Assembly (NCBI GenBank): GCA_910578825.1
Contig: CAJTSB010000011.1
Location: 27,293 to 91,292, forward strand
DNA from: an uncultured Lachnospiraceae bacterium
GTDB taxonomy: Bacteria > Bacillota > Clostridia > Lachnospirales > Lachnospiraceae
Length of the DNA: 64,000 bases
Direction of reading: 5' to 3'
Both the position numbers and the translations under genes were made by a program. Below the pieces are notes generated by a model that worked only from the letters and a program-made list of their open reading frames with translations, was not told the origin of the DNA and did no database searches. Shown here one piece after another: positions 17,408 to 26,217 of the stretch (its first letter is position 1; every line of letters starts with the position of its first letter).

Positions 17408-19495
17408 CTATTCCTGCATACGGAACGTTGCCACAATCTCTTTCAATTTCTCAATATTATTCTGGTTATGCTCGATAAGGTCGCCATTCATTCCAACCAC
17501 ACCGGACATCTCCTGCGTCTTTTCTGAGATTTCGGTAATACCTTCCGCTGCCTCCATCGTCGTCTCGCTCACACGCGCCACCGCATCCGAGATATTGACA
17601 ATTGCAGTCAAAAGCGTCTCAATCTGGTTATTGATATCGCCCATATCCTCTTCCATCCCGGCAGCGTCAACGCTGTACTGCTCCGCCACTTCCATGAAAT
17701 CTCCGTAATCTTTCAGCACGGTATCCTCCAGGAACATCATACTTTCATCCAGACAGGAAGTCATGTTGCTCACAGCGCTGTTTACCTCCGCAATAATGCC
17801 ATTGATATCTCCAACTGCATCCGAAGTCTGATCCGCCAGGGCTCCGATTTCGCCTGCCACGACGGCAAATCCTCTTCCTGCCTCCCCCGCTCTTGCGGCT
17901 TCAATCGAGGCATTCAATGCCAGCAGATTGGTCTGTGAAGAAATATCCAGAATTGCCTGCGTCAACTCATTGATATGAGAAACCGCCTTTGCCTGCTCCA
18001 TGGCTGCCTGCGTCTTCTCCTGCACGCTGGCATACATCTCCTGCGTGCGCTCGCTAGCACTCCTCGTACTGCCCTTTAATTTCTCCGCCCTGCCTCTGAT
18101 TTCTACCGAAGTATTCCTGCCCGCATCGGAACGTCCGCGAATCGTTTCTGCCCTGTCACGGATATCCACTATCGTAGTATTGACGGACTCCATCGTGTCT
18201 GCCGTCTCCTGCATTGCAGCCGCCAGCTCCTGCGTCGTTGCAGAATTGTCTTCGCTCATATGGTTTACCTTCTCCGTCATCACAGAAAGCTGCTCCATAC
18301 TGTCTGCCATATCCATATACGCCTGTCGGATATTGCCAACCATGCCGCGGAGGCTGTCACGCATATCATGAAGAGACTTCGCCATATTTCCAGTCTCGTC
18401 TTTTTTCTTATAAAGACTCTCACTCGATTGGTAATGTACAAAATTGAACTTTGCCGTCTCTCCCACAATCGTATCGATCTGCCGGATCGGTTTGGTCAGA
18501 GAAACGCTGATTAAAAACCCAAAAACAGCCGCTATCAGGATTGCAATTACCGCCCCGATAAAAATAAGTTTCTGCATATTTCTTTCCTGCGTCTCAAACT
18601 CGGCCTTGGGAACTGTCAGAATAAATTTCATTCCATTTACCAGTGAAGTGTAGCACATATTCTTCTTCGTTCCATTCCAGGTATATGAATGCGTTATGTT
18701 CTCCTGTTCTGGCTGCGCCAGCTTTGCCACAATCAAATCCAGCCCGGCATCAATCATGCTGCTCCCGGTCTCAAGTTCCTTATGATACATGATAGTTCCT
18801 TGCTCATCAGCAAGAAATGCATAACCGCTTTCAAAGACGCTTGAAGACTCCAAAACGCCTGTAAATGTGCCGAATTCAATGTCCATTCCGATAATCCCCA
18901 CGGATTCTCCATCTACAAAAAGCGGAACCACATAGGAAATCATATAAACGTTGATATTTGAGTTCAGATAAGGATCCATCCATGTCGGTTTCTGATTCTC
19001 CACCGGGATATAATACCAGCCCACATGCTCCAGGTCATCCGGCTCATACATCGTAAAATCCGTCGGCTCTACCTCCTGAAAATCACTTTCCGCGGAATCT
19101 CTCGTATAGAAAACGCCGCTGGTCGGCTCCGTAAATTCCGGATTATAACGGATATAAACGCTCATGGCTCCCTGTGTATGTACAGCCGTCTGTTTCAATG
19201 TCGGCGCAATCTTATCTGTATAACTGTCCACATATGCAGAATCAGACTTAAATTTTGCAAAATCATCCAACTCGGAAAGAGCAAGATCATTCAATGTATC
19301 CACCGACTGGGCAACCTGCGTCATCATGCTGTCCAGTTTCCGGCTCTGGTTCTCGCAGACAAGAGCCATTTTTTCCTGTGAGCTCTCTTCAGACCGCCTG
19401 GAACTCTCATAAATACTGATACTCCCGCAAATGACAGTAGAAATCAAAGAACACATTAAAACCGCCAGGATGATTTTTGTCTTGATGCTTTTCAT
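17408..19495 (-). CDS. Methyl-accepting chemotaxis protein with dCache-like sensor domain
   Basis: 695 residues. Transmembrane segment at about 7-27, an extracellular sensor domain of about 270 residues with Cache-type features (YVDSYTDKIAPTL, AMSVYIRYNPEFTEPTSGVFYT, EHVGWYYIPVENQKPTWMDPYLN, YVVPLFVDGESVGIIGMDIEF), a second transmembrane segment at about 308-330, a HAMP domain, and a cytoplasmic signalling domain with the conserved hairpin tip containing DISSQTNLLALNASIEAARAGEAGRGFAVVAGEI. It senses a small ligand, often an amino or organic acid in this family, and controls CheA. GGGG precedes the ATG. It stands alone and diverges from a hemerythrin-receiver gene; the che core is 28 kb away in this window. 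Confidence 0.93.
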   Translation of the reverse strand: MKSIKTKIILAVLMCSLISTVICGSISIYESSRRSEESSQEKMALVCENQSRKLDSMMTQVAQSVDTLNDLALSELDDFAKFKSDSAYVDSYTDKIAPTLKQTAVHTQGAMSVYIRYNPEFTEPTSGVFYTRDSAESDFQEVEPTDFTMYEPDDLEHVGWYYIPVENQKPTWMDPYLNSNINVYMISYVVPLFVDGESVGIIGMDIEFGTFTGVLESSSVFESGYAFLADEQGTIMYHKELETGSSMIDAGLDLIVAKLAQPEQENITHSYTWNGTKKNMCYTSLVNGMKFILTVPKAEFETQERNMQKLIFIGAVIAILIAAVFGFLISVSLTKPIRQIDTIVGETAKFNFVHYQSSESLYKKKDETGNMAKSLHDMRDSLRGMVGNIRQAYMDMADSMEQLSVMTEKVNHMSEDNSATTQELAAAMQETADTMESVNTTIVDIRDRAETIRGRSDAGRNTSVEIRGRAEKLKGSTRSASERTQEMYASVQEKTQAAMEQAKAVSHINELTQAILDISSQTNLLALNASIEAARAGEAGRGFAVVAGEIGALADQTSDAVGDINGIIAEVNSAVSNMTSCLDESMMFLEDTVLKDYGDFMEVAEQYSVDAAGMEEDMGDINNQIETLLTAIVNISDAVARVSETTMEAAEGITEISEKTQEMSGVVGMNGDLIEHNQNNIEKLKEIVATFRMQE

Positions 19496-19800
19496 AGAAG
19501 TCCCCTTTCTATAATTGATAATTATTCTAATTTTACCATGTCCCAGGAAAAAAATCTATGAAATTCCGACATTTTGGGGCAATATATGTATCAATTTTTG
19601 CTGAAATCTGAATATCCTAAAATTACTACAAGTAGTCTTTACGCGAAAAAAAGGAATAAAATGCGAAAAACTGGGAGTGGGTAAAATTTTTCCAGTTTGC
19701 TATAATTCAGAATAGATTTTTATGTTTCTCTGCGAAAGAGCGTATCAGATCACACTCCTGCCGGCAGAGAACTTTAATAAAAAAGAAAAGGAGAGAATCG
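19496..19800. other. Divergent intergenic region between the chemoreceptor and hemerythrin genes
   Basis: 305 AT-rich bases. On the plus strand there is an extended -10 (TGCTATAAT, 19698-19706) without a recognisable -35, preceded by a short inverted repeat AACTGG/CCAGTT (about 19668-19697). On the minus strand TAAAAT near 19535 is a possible -10 for the chemoreceptor. No open frame of note and no sigma-28 consensus was found. Confidence 0.4.
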
Positions 19801-21180
19801 ATGGGAAATAAATTAGCATGGAGCGACAGATATAACGTTGGTGTTGATATCATTGACAGGGAACACAAAAAACTGTTCCGCATTCTTAATAAACTTTTCG
19901 ACATTGGACAAAAGGAGGAGAAAAGCCGGTGGGTTTGCCAGGAAGCAGTGAAATACTTTAAGGATCATGCCATACAGCATTTTCAGGATGAGGAAGGCTA
20001 CATGGCTTCCATTGGCTATGCCGGATTGGAGATGCACAAACGCATTCATGATAACTTTCGTGATATAACGCTGCCTGCACTTGAGAAAGAATTGGAGCAG
20101 AAAGATTATTCTGAAAACGCAATCGACCATTTTCTCGGCGTGTGCGCGGGCTGGCTGATTGGACATACATTGACCGAGGATCAGGCGATTATGAGCGGAG
20201 AAACCATAAAGCAATGGGAAAACCTTATGCCGGAAGAGGAGCAGGCTGTCATGGGGCAGGCAATCATCAGTCAGCTCTATCGTATGTTTCGCTTGGAATC
20301 ACGGCTCATCAGCAACTGTTATGGTGGTGAAAAGTTTGGAGACGGAATTTATTACCGCCTGATTTACCGGACCAAAGAAAATAAGAAGTGGGAATTTCTC
20401 CTGGTCTTTGAGGAACAGCTGATTGTCAAAACCATCGGCAGCGTAATGGAAACAAAATCGAAAACGATAAACGTGATGTTGATGAATGTTGCCCGCTATA
20501 CGGCAAGACAGTTTATAGAACACATCAAGGAACATTTTCCGCCGCTGTTGCAGGCAGATGTAAAAGAGGAACAGCTTCTGACATACGAGCAGTTTGAAAA
20601 AGTATTTGAGAAACACAGCCCGCAATTCAGCCTCTTGTTTGACACCGGAAAAGGATATTTTGCATATTGCATGACGATCGGCGATACCCTTCAAAATGAG
20701 GACGTAGGTACGACCATTACCGAGAATGCCATGGCAGAAGTCGAAAAATACCTGAATCAGAATCAGGCAGATAAAATTGCTGCCAGCAAAAAGAAAAAAA
20801 TTCTTGTGGTAGATGATTCCGACTTTATGCTGGAAACCATGCGGCAGCTGTTAGGAGAAGACTATGAGGTTCTAACGGCAACCTCCGGTTTGTCTGCCTT
20901 TCGAAGCATTACTCTCGACCGGCCCGATCTGGTTCTTCTGGATTACGAAATGCCGGTATGCAAGGGAAGCCAGATATTGGAAATGATTCGCTCCGAGAAG
21001 GATTTTGCAGATATTCCGGTCATATTTTTGACCAGCAGAGTGGACCGGGAAAGCGTGAAAAAAGTGGTAGAGCTCAAACCACAGGGCTATCTGTCAAAAT
21101 CACTGTCCCCGGAACAGGTGAAAAAGGAAGTAGATCTGTTTTTTGAAAAGATCACCCATGAGGATGAATCGTCATTGTAA
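19801..21180 (+). CDS. Bacteriohemerythrin fused to a response-regulator receiver domain
   Basis: 459 residues. Residues 1-135 are a bacteriohemerythrin with the complete di-iron ligand set His22, His60, Glu64, His79, His83, His122 and Asp127, so it should bind O2 or sense redox state. Residues about 155-325 form a middle domain (RLIYRTKENKKWEFLLVFEEQLI...) that resembles the phosphatase or sensor folds near CheX only in general form; I do not recognise it. Residues about 334-450 are a receiver domain: KKILVVDDSDFM, phospho-acceptor Asp in LVLLDYEMP, Thr in FLTSR and Lys in YLSKSL. AAAAGGAG lies before the ATG. It diverges from a chemoreceptor gene, so oxygen or redox input to chemosensory signalling is plausible but inferred. 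Confidence 0.88.
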   Translation: MGNKLAWSDRYNVGVDIIDREHKKLFRILNKLFDIGQKEEKSRWVCQEAVKYFKDHAIQHFQDEEGYMASIGYAGLEMHKRIHDNFRDITLPALEKELEQKDYSENAIDHFLGVCAGWLIGHTLTEDQAIMSGETIKQWENLMPEEEQAVMGQAIISQLYRMFRLESRLISNCYGGEKFGDGIYYRLIYRTKENKKWEFLLVFEEQLIVKTIGSVMETKSKTINVMLMNVARYTARQFIEHIKEHFPPLLQADVKEEQLLTYEQFEKVFEKHSPQFSLLFDTGKGYFAYCMTIGDTLQNEDVGTTITENAMAEVEKYLNQNQADKIAASKKKKILVVDDSDFMLETMRQLLGEDYEVLTATSGLSAFRSITLDRPDLVLLDYEMPVCKGSQILEMIRSEKDFADIPVIFLTSRVDRESVKKVVELKPQGYLSKSLSPEQVKKEVDLFFEKITHEDESSL

Positions 21181-21242
21181 AGAAGGATTCGGAACACTTT
21201 CTCCCCCCGCACATACTTTAAGAAAAAAGGGTTCTGCGCATT

Positions 21243-22388
21243 ATGAAAATCTATGTGGTACAACCAAACGACAGCGTTGACGCAATCGCCGCCTCACAAA
21301 ACGTCTCCGCACAGTCCATTATTTATGATAACCAGCTTGTATACCCCTATGCGCTTGCCGTAGGGCAGGCGCTTCTCCTGTCTGAAGCTGACGCGTTGGA
21401 AGTTCCGAATGCATCTGCATATCCGGCTTATGCAGGCGGCTACGCCTATCCTTTTATCAGCCGTTGGGTGCTGCAGCAGACATTACCCTATCTTTCGGAT
21501 TTATTTATTTTCTCATATGGATTTACAACAGAAGGAGAACTGATTCCGCCTCTGTTAGACGATACCTTCATGATTACAATGGCAAAGGATTTCGGCGTCG
21601 CTCCCATCCTGACGCTGACGCCATTTGGTCCTGACGGGCAGTTCAGCAACTATTTAATTACCCGGGTGGTAAACAATGAAACCGCAAAGCAGCAATTGAT
21701 TGAAAACCTTACCGCACAGATAAGAGAACGCGGTTTTGAGGGTGTAGACATTGATTTTGAATATATTCTGCCCGAAGATAAGTTTGCATTTACAGATTTC
21801 GTGCGTGAAGTGCGGACCGCTGTCAATGCGCTGGGATATCCTGTCTCCGTGGCGCTCGCACCCAAGACTTCCGACACGCAGACCGGCCTTCTCTATGAAG
21901 GAAAAGATTACGGATTACTGGGAGAGGCAGCCGACTATGTGCTGCTGATGACGTATGAATGGGGTTACACTTACGGTCCGGCAATGGCCGTCGCCCCCAT
22001 AAACAAAGTCCGTCAGGTCGTGGAATATGCCCTGACAAGGATTCCCGCTGAAAAAATCAACCTCGGCATTCCCAATTATGGATATGACTGGACGCTCCCC
22101 TTTGTCCGGGGTACCTCCAAAGCTACTACCATCGGAAATATCGAGGCTGTTCAGATCGCCATTCAAAGGGGCGCGGACATTCTCTTCGACGAGACCTCGC
22201 AAGCCCCTTATTTCAACTATATACTGGATAATTTCACGCACGAAGTATGGTTTGAGGACGTGCGCAGCCTGACCGCAAAATTTAATCTCGTAAAAGAGTA
22301 CGGATTGCGCGGCATGAGTTACTGGCAGATTATGCAGCTCTTCCGCGCCAATTGGCTTCTGTTAAACGATACGTTTACCATTCGCTGA
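21243..22388 (+). CDS. LysM-GH18 protein, spore cortex lytic enzyme-like (SleL/YaaH type)
   Basis: 381 residues. One LysM domain at 1-47 (MKIYVVQPNDSVDAIA...) binds peptidoglycan; a GH18 barrel fills about 65-375 with the active-site motif GVDIDFEY (catalytic Glu) and the conserved LLMTYEWGYTYGPAMAVAPINKVRQVVEYAL and KINLGIPNYGYDW. Relatives from spore formers (YaaH, SleL) cut cortex peptidoglycan at N-acetylglucosamine; they often have two LysM domains and no classical signal peptide, as here. It begins 62 bases after the hemerythrin gene with only a weak AAGGG before the ATG, so it may be read from the same transcript. Its 3' end lies 3 bases from the convergent aminopeptidase gene. Confidence 0.85.
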   Translation: MKIYVVQPNDSVDAIAASQNVSAQSIIYDNQLVYPYALAVGQALLLSEADALEVPNASAYPAYAGGYAYPFISRWVLQQTLPYLSDLFIFSYGFTTEGELIPPLLDDTFMITMAKDFGVAPILTLTPFGPDGQFSNYLITRVVNNETAKQQLIENLTAQIRERGFEGVDIDFEYILPEDKFAFTDFVREVRTAVNALGYPVSVALAPKTSDTQTGLLYEGKDYGLLGEAADYVLLMTYEWGYTYGPAMAVAPINKVRQVVEYALTRIPAEKINLGIPNYGYDWTLPFVRGTSKATTIGNIEAVQIAIQRGADILFDETSQAPYFNYILDNFTHEVWFEDVRSLTAKFNLVKEYGLRGMSYWQIMQLFRANWLLLNDTFTIR

Positions 22389-22391
22389 AAC

Positions 22392-24464
22392 TTACCCAAG
22401 AGGCTTATTTAAGACCTCCGTCCCCTCCACGACAAACCTGCCATCCCGGATAATATCTGTACTGCTCCCGTCACGGCGGATGACTGTTATTTTATCCAGC
22501 TCGTCATACGGAATGGTGATATCCGTGTGGCAGTTAAAATACGCCTTCTCGATATCCGCTTTCCTGAGCAGGGAAACCTCATTGTCCCGCGCCACAATCT
22601 CCTTGCCGTCGGGATTAAATACAGGCGTATCCTCCGCCCAGCTGTAACAGGTGTCGCCCACCGCAAAGTGAGGCCCGGTCTTCTCCGCAATCAAAATCGG
22701 CAGTTTATCCTGAATCTTGTATTCCACGCCCATCTTATAAGCCGTGGTATTCGTTCCAATTGCAAATTCCCCCAGCGGCAGGCTCTCATGGTGTTTCAGC
22801 AGATTTTCCCGCAAAAACGCCCGGTTTTCCTCCTCATTTGCAAAATTTCCGCATGAATATTCAGAGATCATGCCATCCACAAAGGATACCTTCAAATCAA
22901 GGTATTTCAATCCGTTCAGATAAACCTGCGTCACATGCAGGCGCCCGTTCGTCCCTTTCAACAGCGGAGAGGTAAACACTTCACCCACCGGAATATTGAC
23001 GTCCGCCACACAGTTCTCAAAATTCGTCTGTCTGGCCGGCTCCTCCAATACATGGAGCGCGACCGTCAAATCCGTGGTGTTCTCTCCCTTTCCGCTAATA
23101 TGCACGAACGCCCCCTCGTCCAATACGTCAATGATTTTCTGCTGCAATTCCCGGTACAGCTTATAATCAAGCGTATTGACCTCTATGGTCCTTGCAAAGA
23201 TTTCTTCAAACTTTGTCCCAATTTCCGGCAGCGGGTAGGCAATAATCGTAAAGCTGCGCTCCTCACCGGGCACATATTGGTTCGTAATCTGCGTAGACTG
23301 TCCTGCAGCATAAACGTTTAGTTTGCGCTGTTTCTCATCCAACTGCCAGGACATGGGGCAAACCTTGGGTGCAAAACCCTCTTCCCCGAACGTCTCCACC
23401 ACCGCCGGTCCCGCATAGAGCGCAGCCTCCTGCCTGCGTGCCTCGTATGCCGTCCGTAATCCTTCCAGGCGGCGTTCCACAAATAATTTATCAAAATATA
23501 ACGCTTTGTCTGATTTATGGTCGTACAGATACTGACGATTGGGAAAAACGCCTGTCACAGCAGGAAGACCGTTCCCCCTGCCCGAAAAAGAAGTCTCGCC
23601 ATTACGGGATACTACGGGCTGCAAGCCCATTTTGTGGAAATTATGCACAGCCGCGCGCATCATCCGTTCGAAACCTATCGGATACTGCAAACCCACGAAT
23701 TTCTTCTTCGACAAATCTTTTCCGGTGACCTCAAACCCGATGCGGTATCCTTCGGTATACGTGTCCGCCATCAGCTGTATGGTTTCCTCTGGTAAGCCAT
23801 TTAAAAATTCTGCAACTTTCCTCTCATTGTCTGAAATATATGCTCCGTAACGGTACAGATAGCGCAAATCGGACAGCTCGCTGTCCATGATAATGCTCAC
23901 ATAAAAATCCATCTTGGGGTTGTTCTGTGAGCATACGCTGATTTCCAGGAATATCTCACTGTAATCGTGGTAAAACCAATAAATAATCTGCCGGATTTCT
24001 TCTACTGCAGGCGTCTCCTCCTGCTCAAAGCAGTTATAAATCTCAATGAACAGCTCCCCATAAATCGTAAGCTCGTAATTCCTTCCCTCGAACGCATAAG
24101 GAATCAGGGAACGCAAGTCTGCATAAAGCATACTGAACACTTTCCCGTATTCCTCTCCCAACTGTTCTGCCGCATAAGAAGGATTGGCATAACTCCTGCT
24201 GTAATTCTCCGGCAGGAGTTCCTCATATAGCATATGGTTTTCCGCCTGCAATTCCTCCATGCTCTTCTGTGCCCATGCGCCTTTATAATATTCCTCTTCC
24301 AGACGGCACAGTTTACCCAAAAAAACGGCGGTTTGCTGAAAATATTTGCTCCAGCAATGCGCCACCGCCTCTTCCGTCTCCATTTGTTTCAAACGTTCCA
24401 CCACCAGCGGGAAACGCTCTGTTACCTCTTCGCGGTATGTCTGCCAAAATTCCTGATATCCCAT
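22392..24464 (-). CDS. M29-type aminopeptidase with a long N-terminal extension
   Basis: 690 residues, whereas AmpS/PepS-type M29 aminopeptidases are about 410. The C-terminal part (about 330-690) has the M29 pattern: GKGENTTDLTVALH, the metal-binding Glu in NIPVGEVFTSPL, FAIGTNTTAY, and the His/Asp ligands around GPHFAVGDTCYSWAED. The first 310 residues are helical, acidic and Tyr-rich, and I do not recognise them. The enzyme would release N-terminal amino acids in the cytoplasm using two metal ions. It is the last gene of an operon after pyrE, a 50-residue membrane protein, VanZ-like and a small membrane protein, 17 bases after the previous stop. Convergent with the GH18 gene. Confidence 0.85.
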   Translation of the reverse strand: MGYQEFWQTYREEVTERFPLVVERLKQMETEEAVAHCWSKYFQQTAVFLGKLCRLEEEYYKGAWAQKSMEELQAENHMLYEELLPENYSRSYANPSYAAEQLGEEYGKVFSMLYADLRSLIPYAFEGRNYELTIYGELFIEIYNCFEQEETPAVEEIRQIIYWFYHDYSEIFLEISVCSQNNPKMDFYVSIIMDSELSDLRYLYRYGAYISDNERKVAEFLNGLPEETIQLMADTYTEGYRIGFEVTGKDLSKKKFVGLQYPIGFERMMRAAVHNFHKMGLQPVVSRNGETSFSGRGNGLPAVTGVFPNRQYLYDHKSDKALYFDKLFVERRLEGLRTAYEARRQEAALYAGPAVVETFGEEGFAPKVCPMSWQLDEKQRKLNVYAAGQSTQITNQYVPGEERSFTIIAYPLPEIGTKFEEIFARTIEVNTLDYKLYRELQQKIIDVLDEGAFVHISGKGENTTDLTVALHVLEEPARQTNFENCVADVNIPVGEVFTSPLLKGTNGRLHVTQVYLNGLKYLDLKVSFVDGMISEYSCGNFANEEENRAFLRENLLKHHESLPLGEFAIGTNTTAYKMGVEYKIQDKLPILIAEKTGPHFAVGDTCYSWAEDTPVFNPDGKEIVARDNEVSLLRKADIEKAYFNCHTDITIPYDELDKITVIRRDGSSTDIIRDGRFVVEGTEVLNKPLG

Positions 24465-24481
24465 ATCAAATCCTCACTTCC

Positions 24482-24805
24482 CTACGCTAAAAATCCCAGA
24501 ACATATACTGCCACCCAGCCCGCCAGCGTCAGGCCGGAACATACGCTTCCCAAAACGGGATATAATTTATAACTGTCCTCTCCCAGACTGGCAAGCCCTA
24601 TAACCAGGGAAAGCGCCGCCATCATCAGCGAAAATAAGCCTGCGCTCCCGATATACGCATTGGCATTCCCTCCATGCCGAATCGAAATAACGATCATCAC
24701 GACCCCCGCAAAAAAAGAGAGGAGCGCCAGAAAAAACGATACTTTTCCACGCCTGGAATGTTTCTTATCTCCAAATTTATAAATGTTTCTTCTCTTTCGT
24801 CTCAT
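24482..24805 (-). CDS. Small membrane protein of unknown function
   Basis: 107 residues: a basic cytoplasmic N-terminus (MRRKRRNIYKFGDKKHSRRGK) and three hydrophobic segments at about 22-42, 50-71 and 84-106. Similar short proteins are common in Lachnospiraceae (the DUF6142 type comes to mind, from memory). Its start overlaps the end of the VanZ-like gene by 29 bases, which points to translational coupling. It lies between VanZ-like and the M29 peptidase in the pyrE operon. No function can be given. Confidence 0.7.
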   Translation of the reverse strand: MRRKRRNIYKFGDKKHSRRGKVSFFLALLSFFAGVVMIVISIRHGGNANAYIGSAGLFSLMMAALSLVIGLASLGEDSYKLYPVLGSVCSGLTLAGWVAVYVLGFLA

Positions 24806-25256
24806 AGTTTCTCCTCACGCGATTCATATACAAAAAACACAGACAGCCCACGGCGCCGCCAATCGTATTCAACAAAAGATCATCCACGTCAAAACTTCCC
24901 ACCTTGGACACCAGTTGAATCGTCTCCACCATAAGGCTAAATTCAAAACTCAAAAACGTGGTGAAAAAAAATGACCTGCATTTTTGATGCAAAATTGGCA
25001 AAAAGAATCCAAAGGGCAGAAATGCAACCACATTCCCCAAAAGATTCAATGTCACAGCGTGAAATCCCAGCTCGTGACGGTATTTAATAAAACGGCCGAT
25101 TTCCTTAAACAGCTCCAGATTATAGTGATAAGACCTGCTCTCAAAGGTACGCCCCATACTTTCCGCAAAAAACAGAAAATAAATTAAGAAAATAATATAC
25201 ACTCCGAACATGAATTTACTGCATATCCGGAGTATTTTTCGGTAGTCTTTTTTCAA
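24777..25256 (-). CDS. VanZ-like membrane protein
   Basis: 159 residues with about four transmembrane segments and the VanZ-family pattern: a first helix (IIFLIYFLFF), then NLLGNVVAFLPFGFFLPIL, a third region with FEFSLMVETIQLVSKVGSFDVDDLLLNTIGGAVGCLC. The conserved Asp pair in FDVDDLLLN is present. VanZ proteins confer low-level teicoplanin resistance in some settings; their general role is unclear. It starts 11 bases after the 50-residue membrane protein and is followed by an overlapping gene. Confidence 0.9.
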   Translation of the reverse strand: MKKDYRKILRICSKFMFGVYIIFLIYFLFFAESMGRTFESRSYHYNLELFKEIGRFIKYRHELGFHAVTLNLLGNVVAFLPFGFFLPILHQKCRSFFFTTFLSFEFSLMVETIQLVSKVGSFDVDDLLLNTIGGAVGCLCFLYMNRVRRNYETKEKKHL

Positions 25257-25267
25257 TTTTTTAACCC

Positions 25268-25420
25268 TTAAAAAATCATATCTGATTTGCTTTTTAACAT
25301 TTTGGCTCCGTTAATAATCGCAAGTATCCCACACGCAATGCCGCACACCAGCACAACAATGCCAATTGCAATATTTCCGCCTCCGACAACAGTCATAGTC
25401 TTATATGTCTTCTCGTTCAT
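25268..25420 (-). CDS. 50-residue single-span membrane protein
   Basis: An ATG at 25420, with AGGAG 6 bases before it that overlaps the TAG stop of pyrE, opens a 50-codon frame ending in TAA at 25268-25270. The product starts MNEKTYKTMTVVGGGNIAIG, has one hydrophobic helix (about residues 9-38, with GIVVLVCGIACGILAIING) and a short basic tail (KMLKSKSDMIF). The spacing of 9 bases to pyrE and 11 to the VanZ-like gene shows it belongs to the operon. Function unknown; too short for many gene callers. Confidence 0.75.
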   Translation of the reverse strand: MNEKTYKTMTVVGGGNIAIGIVVLVCGIACGILAIINGAKMLKSKSDMIF

Positions 25421-25429
25421 ATTCGTCTC

Positions 25430-26104
25430 CTATTTCACTCCATACTGGTCATAATAACTGTCAATGGCTGCCTTCATCTCATCATTAATATATATATTTC
25501 CTTTATACGGTTTATTATACAAATATTCTACCACATCCTCCATCGTAACAATCGCATTTGTCTCAAAACCATACAAATCTTTGATTTCCTCAAGCGCGCT
25601 CTTCGTACCCTTTCCGCGCTCCATGCGATTTAAGGATACCATCAGACCCTGGATCTCAATCTCTGCCTGTGCACGGATAATGGGAACTGTCTCCTCCATC
25701 GACTTACCGGAGGTCGTCACATCTTCAATAATCACGACCTTATCGCCGTCCTTTAACTTACTTCCCAGCAGGATCCCGGTATCGCCATGATCCTTGACTT
25801 CCTTGCGGTTGGAGCAGTAGCGGATTTCCTTGTCATAAAGCCTGCTGTAAGCAACCGTAGTAGCAACGCTCAATGGAATTCCCTTGTATGCCGGTCCGAA
25901 TAACACGTCAAAGTCATCTCCGTAATGCGCATGAATCGCTTTCGCATAATACTCACCCAGCTTACTGAGCTGCGCTCCTGTCACGTAGGCCCCCGCATTC
26001 ATAAAGAAAGGAGACTTCCTTCCGCTCTTTAACACAAATTCGCCAAATTTCAATACCTGGCAGTCCACCATAAATTCAATAAATTCCTGTTTGTATTGTT
26101 CCAT
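25430..26104 (-). CDS. pyrE: Orotate phosphoribosyltransferase
   Basis: 224 residues from the ATG at 26104; the open frame runs to 26152, but family alignment starts at MEQYKQEFIEFMVDCQVLKFGEF and GGAG lies 11 bases before it. It joins orotate to PRPP to make orotidine monophosphate. The PRPP-binding motif VVIIEDVTTSGKS is complete at about 129-141, and the substrate loop FGPAYKGIPL is present. It is separated by about 8 kb from the pyrC-pyrF-pyrK-pyrD operon and leads an operon of membrane and peptidase genes. Promoter at 26168-26196. Confidence 0.95.
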   Translation of the reverse strand: MEQYKQEFIEFMVDCQVLKFGEFVLKSGRKSPFFMNAGAYVTGAQLSKLGEYYAKAIHAHYGDDFDVLFGPAYKGIPLSVATTVAYSRLYDKEIRYCSNRKEVKDHGDTGILLGSKLKDGDKVVIIEDVTTSGKSMEETVPIIRAQAEIEIQGLMVSLNRMERGKGTKSALEEIKDLYGFETNAIVTMEDVVEYLYNKPYKGNIYINDEMKAAIDSYYDQYGVK

Positions 26105-26167
26105 CTTATCAAATTCTCCTTTTTCTCTCCTATGCGGAAACACGAAAAACACTTATTTTTCCTGCTA

Positions 26168-26196
26168 ATTTTACCATATATATCCAGCGGATTCAA
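26168..26196 (-). promoter_or_regulatory. Sigma-A promoter of the pyrE operon
   Basis: Minus strand: -35 TTGAAT (26191-26196), 17-base spacer, -10 TAAAAT (26168-26173), about 65 bases before pyrE. Confidence 0.65.
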
Positions 26197-26217
26197 CCGT
26201 TTTCAGGCGAACAGTTA

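Noticed and set aside
19496..19800. Sigma-28 chemotaxis promoter
   Set aside because: TAAA and a CTATAAT-like sequence occur near 19683-19706, but the spacing and the second box do not fit the consensus well enough.
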